From Sphingobacterium hungaricum (lineage in GTDB: Bacteria; Bacteroidota; Bacteroidia; Sphingobacteriales; Sphingobacteriaceae): 64,000 bases of DNA. This document shows, piece by piece, positions 26,094 to 33,841 of this stretch (position 1 is its first letter; every line of letters starts with the position of its first letter). A program made the position numbers and the translations under genes. Under the pieces are notes generated by a model, which was not told where the DNA came from, ran no database searches, and saw nothing but the letters and a program-made list of their open reading frames with translations. Location: assembly GCF_015210005.1 (NCBI RefSeq), contig NZ_MU158698.1:2339337-2403336 (forward strand). Reading direction: 5' to 3'.

Positions 26094-27023
26094 ATGAATT
26101 GCTCAATTGCTAATACAAGAATATCACTACTCTCAATACTCCATAAACAAGGGTATAAAGAGTCGTATTCGAGAAATAATAAAGGCAAAAAATGCCATTG
26201 GTTCATTAGTCCGTTTAGAGAAGAACGGACAGCAAGTTTTGTCGTGAATGAGGATGACAACACATACAAGGATTGGGGGACAGGAGAGTCAGGTACTGTC
26301 GTAGATTACATGGTTCGATATTATCGCTGCTCAGTTAAGCATGCTTTGTCATTACTGGATTCTTTTGATCTAACTTCTTCTTTTGTTAAGCAAAAAAATG
26401 AGTGTAATCAGCTTTCTAAAAAAGAAGAACAGGATAGTTACGAAATCTTAGCTATCAAAAAAATCCAAAACCATAATCTCATAAAATATCTGAATCGTAG
26501 AAAGATCGATGAGCAATACTGGAAATATCTCTGTGAAGTACATTTTAAGTTAAAAGATAAGGTTTATTATGCTGTCGGTTTTGAGAATGACAGTCAAGGC
26601 TATGAGTTGAGTTGGGAGTATTGGAATAAAGCAAAACAAGGCTTTGTACGGCACAAAATGTGTCTTGTGGCCAAAGATATCACTCATATAAAGAATGGCT
26701 CTTCTAGCGTAGTGATTTTGGAAAGCTGGAGCGATTTTGTGTCTTTATTAAGCCTTTACCCAAAGTTATGCCTTAATAAGAAAATGGAGCTGAAGAATGA
26801 CTTTATCATCATGAACTCGGTCTCTACCAAGTTGAAGGTGTTTGAGGTATTGTCAGAGTATTCAGCTACATATGGCACTTTATACGCTAGCACAGACAAT
26901 GACCCTGCAGGAATGGAAATTTTGAATGCATTATTGAATAAATATCCTGATAAAGTAATCCCTCTAAATGGATTTTACAAAGACTATAAGGATGTAGGGG
27001 ATTATTTACTAAATAAGAAATAG
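26094..27023 (+). CDS. Toprim-domain primase-like protein
   Basis: A 309-residue protein. The N-terminal part (KCHWFISPFREERTASFVVNEDD, DWGTGESGTVVDYM) is a DnaG/CHC2-type DNA-binding segment lacking a full Cys set. The C-terminal part carries Toprim motifs: VVILESWSDFVSLL with the catalytic Glu and YASTDNDPAGMEIL with the DxD-type pair. This is the usual architecture of primases on Bacteroidota mobilizable elements. It would make primers for the transferred or replicating strand. The start ATG at 26094 follows the repeat array, which may contain its promoter. Confidence 0.83.
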   Translation: MNCSIANTRISLLSILHKQGYKESYSRNNKGKKCHWFISPFREERTASFVVNEDDNTYKDWGTGESGTVVDYMVRYYRCSVKHALSLLDSFDLTSSFVKQKNECNQLSKKEEQDSYEILAIKKIQNHNLIKYLNRRKIDEQYWKYLCEVHFKLKDKVYYAVGFENDSQGYELSWEYWNKAKQGFVRHKMCLVAKDITHIKNGSSSVVILESWSDFVSLLSLYPKLCLNKKMELKNDFIIMNSVSTKLKVFEVLSEYSATYGTLYASTDNDPAGMEILNALLNKYPDKVIPLNGFYKDYKDVGDYLLNKK

Positions 27024-27031
27024 CTTGAAAG

Positions 27032-27072
27032 TGAGCAAGCCATGTTGAGAGTCCCTCTTCAACGCTTGCTCA
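27032..27072 (+). other. Nested hairpin, candidate oriT
   Basis: TGAGCAAGC at 27032-27040 is complementary to GCTTGCTCA at 27064-27072, and inside lie GTTGAGAG and CTCTTCAAC (with one bulged base). A T-run is absent, so it is unlikely to be a terminator. It sits just upstream of mobC, the usual place for an origin of transfer recognised by MobC and the relaxase. Nick-site position cannot be told by eye. Confidence 0.5.
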
Positions 27073-27094
27073 ATTAATTGCACTCCGTTTAATT

Positions 27095-27433
27095 ATGAAA
27101 AGAAAATTGCTTAGTAAAGAAGAAAAACGAGTTTTCGAGGTGAAAGTTCGTTTAAATATAAAAGAGAAAAGGAAGCTTGATACTATAGTTTCTCTAACTC
27201 AAAATAATAGCCCAGAGGTAATACGGTCTCTATTGATGAAGGCAAAAATGCCTGAAGCTATTCCTCCAATTTTAGATGTTCAAACATACCAACAGCTTCG
27301 AAAAATTGGTGTAAACTTTAATCAATATGTTAAGGCTATTAATCAAAGTAGAATTGCAGAAATTGATGGTAAAACAATGAAAGAATTATATGAAATATTG
27401 CAAATAATTAAATCTAAAATCTATAGCGTATGA
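27095..27433 (+). CDS. MobC-like mobilization accessory protein
   Basis: A 112-residue protein with a ribbon-helix-helix-like N-terminus (FEVKVRLNIKEKRKLDTIVSLTQNN) and a MobC C-terminal helix (LDVQTYQQLRKIGVNFNQYVKAINQSR). MobC proteins bind oriT and help the relaxase open it. The stop overlaps the relaxase start (ATGA at 27430), so the two are translated together. Confidence 0.85.
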   Translation: MKRKLLSKEEKRVFEVKVRLNIKEKRKLDTIVSLTQNNSPEVIRSLLMKAKMPEAIPPILDVQTYQQLRKIGVNFNQYVKAINQSRIAEIDGKTMKELYEILQIIKSKIYSV

Positions 27434-28611
27434 TAGCGATGCAGAAAGTTCACAGTTTTGCTGCGGCATTGGATTATAATGATAGCAAGCTTAACCTTAA
27501 AGATAAAACTCAGCGGGCGGAAGTTTTGGATCATAATTTTATGGAATATAATAAGGCAGAAATTATGAAAGAAATTGGAATGTTGAATAAACTAAATTCC
27601 AAGTTGACAAATGATGGATATCATGTTGCATTAAGTTTTTCTGAGAAGGATACACATTTAAGAAATGCTGATTTAATAGCCATAGCTCAAGCTTATAAAA
27701 AAGGAATGGGTTTTACGGATGATAATTTATTTGTCTTGTACAAACATAATGACGGTGAGGATCATCAACATATTCACGTACATCTGTTGCTTCATCGCTT
27801 GTCTATTGATGAGCAAGGGAAAGTACAGGTGGTTTCCGATTCCAATAATTACAGAAGGAGCGAAACGGTCTGTAGAGAACTTGAGAGACGCTTTAACTTA
27901 GAAAAGGTAAGATCGTCTCATGAAGCACTAGACCGAGCACCAACAAAAGATGAGCTAGAAATGATGCAACGCACTGGACATCCCTCAGAAAGAATTTTAA
28001 TGCAAGAAAAAGTTAAGTCAGCATTAGGTGTTTCTGTAGATATACAGTCGTTTATAGAGAATTGTAAGTTGAACGGAATTTACCTCTTGTTTAATCAATC
28101 CAGCAGCACGGGAAGAGTTTCTGGTATAACCTATATCAGTCAAAATGGATTTATAGCGAAAGGTCAAAAGCTAGGAAATCAATTTAAATGGAATAATTTA
28201 TCTCAAAATCTAAATTATGGCAAACAAAGCAGAGATGGCGAAACAGTTCGTCAAACAAACATTGATACAAGATCAAGATTTGAAAATGAGCTTAACAAAG
28301 CAAATAGAGGAAGTGAAATCGGGGATGATCGAACTAGCAGAATATCAAGTAAAAGTTATAAAGAATCAAAATATACTGTATCAGAAGATGAATTCAATGA
28401 CAGAAAAGGAGGTGATTCAAGATTTACAGCTCATTCTCACGGAGATCGCACAGATGAAGAAACAGATTCAGAGATTGAAGAATCTATTTCTAACGGGCTA
28501 TCTCATGATTCAAATTCCCTTATTAGCAATCTTAGTGGCTTACTTGGTAGTGTTAGCGCTGAACAAATAGATGAAGAAGAAAGAAGAAAAAGAAGAAGGA
28601 TTAGACGTTAA
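27430..28611 (+). CDS. Relaxase (MobA/VirD2-like)
   Basis: A 393-residue enzyme that would nick the element at oriT and carry the strand to a recipient. The N-terminal 180 residues hold the catalytic histidine motif HQHIHVHLLLHRLS (about residues 114-127) and the YGxGxG-like segments. Residues from about 265 onward are polar and low in hydrophobics (SKSYKESKYTVSEDE, RTDEETDSEIEESIS), ending in a basic tail, and are probably disordered. That tail region also encodes a second ORF in another frame (28217-28570), which explains its unusual composition. Confidence 0.85.
   Translation: MIAMQKVHSFAAALDYNDSKLNLKDKTQRAEVLDHNFMEYNKAEIMKEIGMLNKLNSKLTNDGYHVALSFSEKDTHLRNADLIAIAQAYKKGMGFTDDNLFVLYKHNDGEDHQHIHVHLLLHRLSIDEQGKVQVVSDSNNYRRSETVCRELERRFNLEKVRSSHEALDRAPTKDELEMMQRTGHPSERILMQEKVKSALGVSVDIQSFIENCKLNGIYLLFNQSSSTGRVSGITYISQNGFIAKGQKLGNQFKWNNLSQNLNYGKQSRDGETVRQTNIDTRSRFENELNKANRGSEIGDDRTSRISSKSYKESKYTVSEDEFNDRKGGDSRFTAHSHGDRTDEETDSEIEESISNGLSHDSNSLISNLSGLLGSVSAEQIDEEERRKRRRIRR
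28217..28570 (+). CDS. Overprinted coiled-coil and transmembrane protein inside the relaxase gene
   Basis: A 117-residue frame lies entirely within the relaxase coding region, in a different frame. It begins with ATG (MANKAEMAKQFVKQTL) and is an amphipathic helical region (IEEVKSGMIELAEYQVKVIKNQ, LILTEIAQMKKQIQRLK) followed by a C-terminal membrane helix (LFLTGYLMIQIPLLAILVAYLVVLAL). The regular coiled-coil pattern and a clear membrane helix argue that it is real rather than chance. The relaxase tail in the other frame is disordered, as expected if it tolerates overlap. A role as a membrane anchor or coupling partner in mobilization is inference. Confidence 0.6.
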   Translation: MANKAEMAKQFVKQTLIQDQDLKMSLTKQIEEVKSGMIELAEYQVKVIKNQNILYQKMNSMTEKEVIQDLQLILTEIAQMKKQIQRLKNLFLTGYLMIQIPLLAILVAYLVVLALNK

Positions 28612-28615
28612 ATTA

Positions 28616-28723
28616 TTATATAAATATATATTCATTTGTTATATAATTATATACTATAATCTTATATAATTATATATTTTGAAGTTATATAAATATATAC
28701 ATACAGCATTATATAAATATATA
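28616..28723. repeat. Five 15-bp repeats at 23-bp spacing (iteron-like)
   Basis: TTATATAA[A/T]TATATA occurs five times, starting at 28616, 28639, 28662, 28685 and 28709, so at steps of 23, 23, 23 and 24 bp. The spacers differ in sequence, so this is a phased binding-site array rather than a simple microsatellite. The last copy merges into a terminator hairpin. Confidence 0.8.
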
Positions 28724-28735
28724 ATGCTGTTTTTT
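28704..28735 (+). terminator. Terminator of the mobilization operon
   Basis: CAGCATTATAT pairs with ATATAATGCTG around AAAT, followed by six T residues. It terminates plus-strand transcription from the relaxase region, ahead of the convergent lipoprotein gene. Confidence 0.82.
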
Positions 28736-28744
28736 CTTAAATAT

Positions 28745-29257
28745 CTAGTTTTCAATTAGTTCAATTGGATTTGTAACATCTAAAATCAATGATTTTGCGG
28801 CATAATCATTTGGCTCATAAATAAGTGTTTTAGTAGTTGTCTTTTTGCCGTCTACATAAAATTCATACGTCACTGTTAGCGGATTGGCATTTTCTTTTAA
28901 ATTGGTAAAGACCGATGAAATAGTGAAGGTACTTACAGCAGCTGAAGTTTTGATACTTGATATAGCACTAGGGATAGGGGATAGGTTGGCTTGATGTATT
29001 ATACTTGCCTCGTGAAATATCGATAAAGTAGAATTAATCCCTATAAACTTGAAGTCACTTTTCAAGTCAGCGTCCACACTTGCTGCCTGTAACCCTAGAT
29101 TAGCAGAATAATCAGCATAGTTCGAGCCGCAACTAATTTTTACTTCTACGACCTTTTTAGACGATTTATTCGGGCTCGGGCTATCATTGTTGTTCTTGCT
29201 GCAAGAAAAACTGAAAAGTGCGATCAGAAGGAGTGAAATTTTGATAATTGTTCTCAT
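28745..29257 (-). CDS. Hypothetical lipoprotein
   Basis: A 170-residue protein with a lipoprotein signal peptide (KISLLLIALFSFSCSKNN, lipobox Cys at residue 20) and a soluble beta-rich domain (FYVDGKKTTTKTLIYEPNDY). The family is unknown. It lies 20 bp downstream of the 397-residue zinc-binding gene on the minus strand, so both may form one cargo unit of the island. It is surface- or periplasm-anchored, which is unusual among the surrounding defence genes. Confidence 0.6.
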   Translation of the reverse strand: MRTIIKISLLLIALFSFSCSKNNNDSPSPNKSSKKVVEVKISCGSNYADYSANLGLQAASVDADLKSDFKFIGINSTLSIFHEASIIHQANLSPIPSAISSIKTSAAVSTFTISSVFTNLKENANPLTVTYEFYVDGKKTTTKTLIYEPNDYAAKSLILDVTNPIELIEN

Positions 29258-29277
29258 GATTTAATAGTTTTATGTGA

Positions 29278-30471
29278 TTAAAATTTGTGTCTAATGTCAG
29301 CCAAGTTGTAATAGAAATACTCTTGATTACTTCGCAAAATGTAGCGTTTGATATAATGTGTGAAGTAGGATTCTGATAATTCTACAGGATTGAAGTCTTT
29401 CAGATTTGGCTTATGTTCTGGAAGGTTGTACTTCTCAATATTCGATAGCATCAAGTTTCGTAGATAACTATTTGCACTTTTGATCGTTGTACTATATTTT
29501 GCTTTATGTGTTAATGTTCGTTGTATACCATAATAGATTAATCTGTAGGCTTTTGATAAGCTGTAGTGATTAAATAGTTCATCTGCAATTAATTCTAAAT
29601 TTTGTTTAATAAGATCAAAATTTGCATAATTTCTGGTGCTATATTCAAAGTAGTTGATTATACTTTCTTGATAGCATTCTTTCCAAAATATCTCACGTTG
29701 AGCAGCTGTGTAATCTTTTTTGACAAGATAATTGAAGATTTCTCCTACAGTCAAAGTAGTACCATCTTTCGCTAAATTGAGTGTCCATTGGCAATTAGCC
29801 AAAGTTAGTTGAGGTTGAAAAAGACCTAAGTCACCATAATGGTCGAGTGAGGTTGAATATTCGACTTCTTTTTCTGGTATAAGGATCTTTTTATCAATAA
29901 ATGCTTTAGTGAATTTAAAGATCTCCGTAGGAAGTTGGCGTACACCGAAATTTACTTCAATTAGCCGAGCATTTATGAAATTGAAGGATTTTGATTCTTT
30001 ATTAAAGTATTCGTGAATTAGTATAACTAGTTGAACCTCTTCATAAATACTTAGATTACTTAATTCAATATCTGAGTTATAAGTATTGTCATAATAACTA
30101 TCCCAAGTTTTATAAAAATGCATTTTTCTAGCCTCAAGCTCATTTTTTCTTTTTAAAATGCAAGTTTTACATAAACAATCAGGTGTTTCATCATGTCTAC
30201 AAGCTGGACAATAAATGAGTTCTGCAGCGAATGATGTTCTGCCTTTTGTTTTTCTGTACAAAGGTTTACCACAGTCACAAATATCATCGGTGATCACATA
30301 AGGCAGAAACATATAAAGGTTGTTGTTAATCTTAATATCTGGGAATGTTTCTTTAATCAAGCCAACCGAAGTTCCATCTTCATACATCGTTAAAATCTGA
30401 TTTACTATGGACTCATCAGCTGAAATTAAGGGGGAACTTTTAGAACTGTAATAAAATCTTTCTTGTGCCAT
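29278..30471 (-). CDS. Hypothetical protein with a zinc-ribbon segment
   Basis: I chose the ATG at 30471 (397 residues, starting MAQERFYYSS) because the frame upstream to 30549 runs into a large inverted repeat. Residues about 60-130 contain a Cys-rich segment (ICDCGKPLY, ELIYCPACRHDETPDCLCKTCI) that could bind one or two zinc ions. The rest is helical and aromatic-rich without recognisable motifs. No signal peptide or membrane helix is evident. Position in the cargo half suggests a nucleic-acid-related role, but that is inference. Confidence 0.5.
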   Translation of the reverse strand: MAQERFYYSSKSSPLISADESIVNQILTMYEDGTSVGLIKETFPDIKINNNLYMFLPYVITDDICDCGKPLYRKTKGRTSFAAELIYCPACRHDETPDCLCKTCILKRKNELEARKMHFYKTWDSYYDNTYNSDIELSNLSIYEEVQLVILIHEYFNKESKSFNFINARLIEVNFGVRQLPTEIFKFTKAFIDKKILIPEKEVEYSTSLDHYGDLGLFQPQLTLANCQWTLNLAKDGTTLTVGEIFNYLVKKDYTAAQREIFWKECYQESIINYFEYSTRNYANFDLIKQNLELIADELFNHYSLSKAYRLIYYGIQRTLTHKAKYSTTIKSANSYLRNLMLSNIEKYNLPEHKPNLKDFNPVELSESYFTHYIKRYILRSNQEYFYYNLADIRHKF

Positions 30472-30532
30472 TTTAAGTTTATTTTGAGAAATAAAGAAAG
30501 GCGTGAAACTAAGATCAATCCAAGACTGAGGC

Positions 30533-30628
30533 TTGCGACGGCCTGACAACCAGAAAGACTTAGCCCACGCCCAATATCAGGCACGGGCGTAAGTCTATCG
30601 AAAGTTGGTTGTCAAATGAAGGTCGCAA
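30533..30628. other. Large imperfect inverted repeat upstream of the zinc-ribbon gene
   Basis: Four pairs of arms nest around one centre: TTGCGAC/GTCGCAA (30533 and 30622), GACAACCA/TGGTTGTC (30545 and 30606), AGACTTA/TAAGTCT (30556 and 30590) and CGCCC/GGGCG (30568 and 30585). The loop is about 12 bases. On the minus strand this would be a structured leader 60-160 bases before the 30471 start. It is GC-richer than its surroundings. Confidence 0.65.
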
Positions 30629-30770
30629 TTTCAGTCTAACCAATACGATAGCTTACGCTGTTTCGTTCAATAAATTATTATTGTAAAGATAAGGAAAATT
30701 GAAGGATATTATAGTTAAAATTCGCTGTTTAATTACCTTAAATATGGTTCATTACAATTTCTAAAGACAC

Positions 30771-30998
30771 TTATTTTCTCATATCTTTTTTTGAAGCCCG
30801 ATGATAATATTGCTTTCCATCTTTTGCACCGTCCCAAACGTTCGTAACACCTTGGATTTTGATTGGAGCTTCTTTCTCCACGTTAATTAATCTTTTACAT
30901 ATTTTTCTAAATTTTCGATTCCATAGTCGTTTATCTTGTTTCTCAGATATGGCTGTAGTAATTCCGAATATTTTAGTTTTTCTTACTGATCTTGACAT
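30771..30998 (-). CDS. Small basic hypothetical protein
   Basis: A 75-residue protein starting MSRSVRKTKIFG, with a helical, Lys/Arg-rich middle (WNRKFRKICKRLINV) and ending in KDGKQYYHRASKKDMRK. The ATG at 30998 is preferred over one 11 codons upstream because the basic start looks natural. Proteins of this layout occur widely in Bacteroidota without known function. It is divergent from the metallophosphoesterase gene. Confidence 0.55.
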   Translation of the reverse strand: MSRSVRKTKIFGITTAISEKQDKRLWNRKFRKICKRLINVEKEAPIKIQGVTNVWDGAKDGKQYYHRASKKDMRK

Positions 30999-31072
30999 TG
31001 AACCGTGTATTTTATAGTTTGAATATAGCAAAGTTGGTCAATAACAAGTATATTGTTTCATAAATTTGTTTT

Positions 31073-31834
31073 ATGAAAATACAGTATTGTTCAGATTTGC
31101 ATTTAGAATTTTCAGAAAATAAAAGGTTTCTTGAAGAATTTCCTTTACTTCCAGTTGGTGATATTTTAATATTAGCTGGTGATATAGTTCCGTTTAAAAA
31201 TATGGATCTTGCTAAGGACTTTTTGAAATTTTGTTCTGAAAATTTTCAAGAAACATATTGGATAGCAGGAAACCATGAATATTATCACGGTACTTTGGAA
31301 GGTAGAACTTCAGCGTTTAAAGAAAAAATAATGGAAAATGTTTTTTTGGTAAATAATTACACTCTTGAAAGGGAAGATGTCCGATTTATTTTTTCTACAT
31401 TATGGACGAAGATTTCACCAGAAATGTCTTTTTTTATTAAGAAAGGATTGTATGATTACAAGGTGATAGGAGATGGAAATCAGTTCTTCTCTGTTGACCG
31501 TTGCAATGAACTTTTTAAAGAAAATCTAAATTATATTAAAACAGCAGTTTCATCTGATGATCAAAAACAAAATATAGTCGTTACGCATCATGTTCCGACC
31601 TATCATAATTATCCTCAAGAATATTTAAACAGTAATATAAGTGAAGCTTTTGCTACAGATTTAGATAATTTTATTGAATCATCGAAGATTCATAGTTGGA
31701 TTTATGGTCATCATCATCGTAATGTTTCTGAATTTAAAGTGGGAGGTACAAATATGTTGACCAATCAACTGGGATATGTAAAATATGGAGAGAATAGGAG
31801 ATTTAGATGGGATGCTTTGGTTGAAATACAATGA
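31073..31834 (+). CDS. Metallophosphoesterase
   Basis: A 253-residue calcineurin-type phosphatase. Metal ligands are in order: YCSDLHLEF (Asp8, His10), ILAGDIVPF, AGNHEYYHGTLEGR, THHVPTYHN and YGHHHRN. It would hydrolyse a phosphate ester or phosphodiester, possibly a nucleotide; the substrate is unknown. Its place in a defence cluster makes nucleotide or nucleic-acid substrates plausible. It is a plus-strand gene upstream of the toxin-antitoxin pair. Confidence 0.85.
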   Translation: MKIQYCSDLHLEFSENKRFLEEFPLLPVGDILILAGDIVPFKNMDLAKDFLKFCSENFQETYWIAGNHEYYHGTLEGRTSAFKEKIMENVFLVNNYTLEREDVRFIFSTLWTKISPEMSFFIKKGLYDYKVIGDGNQFFSVDRCNELFKENLNYIKTAVSSDDQKQNIVVTHHVPTYHNYPQEYLNSNISEAFATDLDNFIESSKIHSWIYGHHHRNVSEFKVGGTNMLTNQLGYVKYGENRRFRWDALVEIQ

Positions 31835-31935
31835 GAGGAGTTTTTTATTTTATGGAAATGTCTTTTATCAAGGCTAATATTGTTTTTGCTATTGAATTTA
31901 ATTTGTTGGTAATCTATTGTGCACAAATTTTAAAT

Positions 31936-31955
31936 TGTAATCAAATTTGATTACA
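31936..31955. promoter_or_regulatory. Perfect 20-bp palindrome before the antitoxin gene
   Basis: TGTAATCAAATTTGATTACA is a perfect palindrome ending 7 bases before the ATG at 31963. Antitoxins with an HTH domain usually bind such an operator to repress their own operon. A third related half-site (TTTGATTA) overlaps the start region. Confidence 0.7.
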
Positions 31956-31962
31956 TTTGATT

Positions 31963-32445
31963 ATGGAAAAGAAATTAGAACGTTTTAAAGGTATACATCC
32001 AGGTGTAATACTAGAACGAGAACTTAATAAGCGTGCGATTAAGCCGAGTCCTTTTGCATTGTCTGTGGATACGCATAGACAGATTTTTAACGCCATTCTT
32101 AAAGGGAAACGAGGTATTCCAATTCCTTTGTCTTTAAAAGTTGATCAAGCTTTAGGATTAGAAGAGGGGACTTTTGCGCTGTTACAAACTTTTTATGATA
32201 TCCAGAAGGTTAAAGAAAACGAGCTTAGTAAAATTCATCCTGATTTGAGTATTGTACGAAAAATACTTTTTTGGGATACAGATATTCATAAAATTGATTG
32301 GCAAAAGCAGTGTAAAGCTGTTATTCAGCGTGTTTTTGAAAGAGGTAATGACGAAGAAAAAAAAGAGATAGAACGTTTTTACGGTTTAGATAAAATCCAA
32401 GAGGCTTTAGCTTCTAATAAAACTGAACCAATGTCACTGCATTAA
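31963..32445 (+). CDS. HTH antitoxin with DUF6922-like C-terminus
   Basis: A 160-residue protein starting at ATG 31963 (a TTG at 31957 is less likely). Residues about 10-70 are a HigA-type helix-turn-helix (GIHPGVILERELNKRAIKPSPFALS). The C-terminal 70 residues (IHPDLSIVRKILFWDTDIHKIDWQKQ, VIQRVFERGNDEEKKEI) match the DUF6922-type partner domain. It would neutralise and autoregulate the next gene's toxin, as in HTH/AbiEii modules. The operator-like palindrome lies just upstream. It is cytoplasmic. Confidence 0.8.
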   Translation: MEKKLERFKGIHPGVILERELNKRAIKPSPFALSVDTHRQIFNAILKGKRGIPIPLSLKVDQALGLEEGTFALLQTFYDIQKVKENELSKIHPDLSIVRKILFWDTDIHKIDWQKQCKAVIQRVFERGNDEEKKEIERFYGLDKIQEALASNKTEPMSLH

Positions 32446-32459
32446 CAATAGATATTAAT

Positions 32460-33104
32460 ATGCTTTATTACAACACAGTTAATGAACTGCTTAAGTGTAC
32501 ACTAATAAGATTAATGCAATCAGATGTTTTTTCCTCATTTCGATTAGTCGGAGGGACAGCCTTAAGTTTGCATTTAGGCCATCGTGAATCTATAGATATT
32601 GATCTTTTCTCGGATGCAGACTATGGTACTTTAGATTTTGAAGCTATTGATAATTATTTAAAAAATTCTTTTTCTTATGTAGATTACCTGTCAAATGTAG
32701 CTCCAGCTATGGGGAAATCTTATACGATTGGGACAGACGCAGAAAATACCGTAAAACTAGATGTTTTCTATACGGATTCTTTTATTCAAGATGTGGTTGT
32801 AGAAGATGAAATTCGCATAGCATCTATTGAAGAAATTATAGCGATGAAAATTGATGTGGTACAGCGGGGTGGGCGTAAAAAGGACTTTTGGGATTTGCAC
32901 GAATTGTTAGGAAGGTATTCTATAATGCATATGCTTGAATTACATGAGCATCGCTATCCTTACACGCATGATCGTAATTTAATTTTATCAAATCTTGTCA
33001 ATTTTCAAATTGCGGATAATGATTTTGACCCAATATGTTTTAAAGGGAAATACTGGGAATTTATCAAAGCTGATTTTGAGGATATTATTGCGGATTTTTC
33101 TTAA
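32460..33104 (+). CDS. AbiEii-type nucleotidyltransferase toxin
   Basis: A 214-residue nucleotidyltransferase of the AbiEii/MenT class. The motifs are VGGTALSLHLG at residues 30-40 and IDIDLFSD with the DxD pair (46-48), then IEEIIAMKIDVVQRGGRKKDFWDLHELL. Such toxins add nucleotides to tRNA acceptor ends or other targets and stop growth when released, which can abort phage infection. It follows the antitoxin by 14 bp, so both are one operon. The stop lies 8 bp before the convergent NERD gene. Confidence 0.85.
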   Translation: MLYYNTVNELLKCTLIRLMQSDVFSSFRLVGGTALSLHLGHRESIDIDLFSDADYGTLDFEAIDNYLKNSFSYVDYLSNVAPAMGKSYTIGTDAENTVKLDVFYTDSFIQDVVVEDEIRIASIEEIIAMKIDVVQRGGRKKDFWDLHELLGRYSIMHMLELHEHRYPYTHDRNLILSNLVNFQIADNDFDPICFKGKYWEFIKADFEDIIADFS

Positions 33105-33112
33105 AAAAGAAT

Positions 33113-33841
33113 CTAACTCAACCTTTTTGTATATCTACATCTTGGAAAATTTGTACATCCCATAAATCTACCAAATTTCCCTTGTTTAGGTATTAATGGG
33201 CTGTTGCAATCTGGACATAGATTATTTTTTTGTTTTATAGTCGTATTACCAAATTTTTTAGCCTCAATATTGGGGATGTTTCCATTAATTTTAAGCAGCA
33301 AATTATAGATTTCATCTCTCGTGAATTCACTGATATTTATTTCTTTAGAGCTCTTAATTGTTTTCAGAAGTCTATAAAATATAATTACGGGATATGAGCA
33401 ATTGACTTTTAATCGAGCACTTCCTGTGAATACGACAATCGGAAAATAATCAAGATTAGGATAGTCTGCTAGGTTGGCTTGCAATGCTCTTACATGGCCT
33501 AAATTTTGTTTTACTGGGTTGTATAATTTGTATTTATTATTGAAGATTACCTGTGTCCATTCGTAAGCGTTTTCACTACCAAATATCCAACCTTTATAGT
33601 TTTTGGTTTCTATGACAAATATACCGTATTTGGATACTACGACATGATCTATTTGAGACATTAGTCCATTGTAAAACACTTTGACATCGTGTATTATTTT
33701 ATACTCTTTTTTATTCAGAAATAAGAGTACAAATCGGATAAGTAATTCCCCTAAAAAACCTTTGATTTTGGGTTTTAAAAATTTTAATAGGATTGCTAAA
33801 CCTAAAAATAAAAATACATATAATAAGATCTCGTTACTCAT
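33113..33841 (-). CDS. NERD-domain protein with C-terminal zinc finger
   Basis: A 242-residue protein. It starts with an N-terminal hydrophobic helix (VFLFLGLAILLKFL), then a NERD nuclease-like domain (IDHVVVSKYGIFVIETKNYKGWIFG, with the Asp/Glu-x-Lys pattern), and ends in a topoisomerase-type C4 zinc finger (CPDCNSPLIPKQGKFGRFMGCTNFPRC). NERD is thought to be a PD-(D/E)xK-type nuclease. It overlaps the Mrr gene upstream by 8 bp, so the pair is one operon and probably one function. Confidence 0.85.
   Translation of the reverse strand: MSNEILLYVFLFLGLAILLKFLKPKIKGFLGELLIRFVLLFLNKKEYKIIHDVKVFYNGLMSQIDHVVVSKYGIFVIETKNYKGWIFGSENAYEWTQVIFNNKYKLYNPVKQNLGHVRALQANLADYPNLDYFPIVVFTGSARLKVNCSYPVIIFYRLLKTIKSSKEINISEFTRDEIYNLLLKINGNIPNIEAKKFGNTTIKQKNNLCPDCNSPLIPKQGKFGRFMGCTNFPRCRYTKRLS

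Noticed and set aside
30533..30628. Retron-like or CRISPR-related RNA at the large inverted repeat
   Set aside because: There is no reverse transcriptase, Cas gene or repeat-spacer pattern nearby; only the fold itself supports a role.
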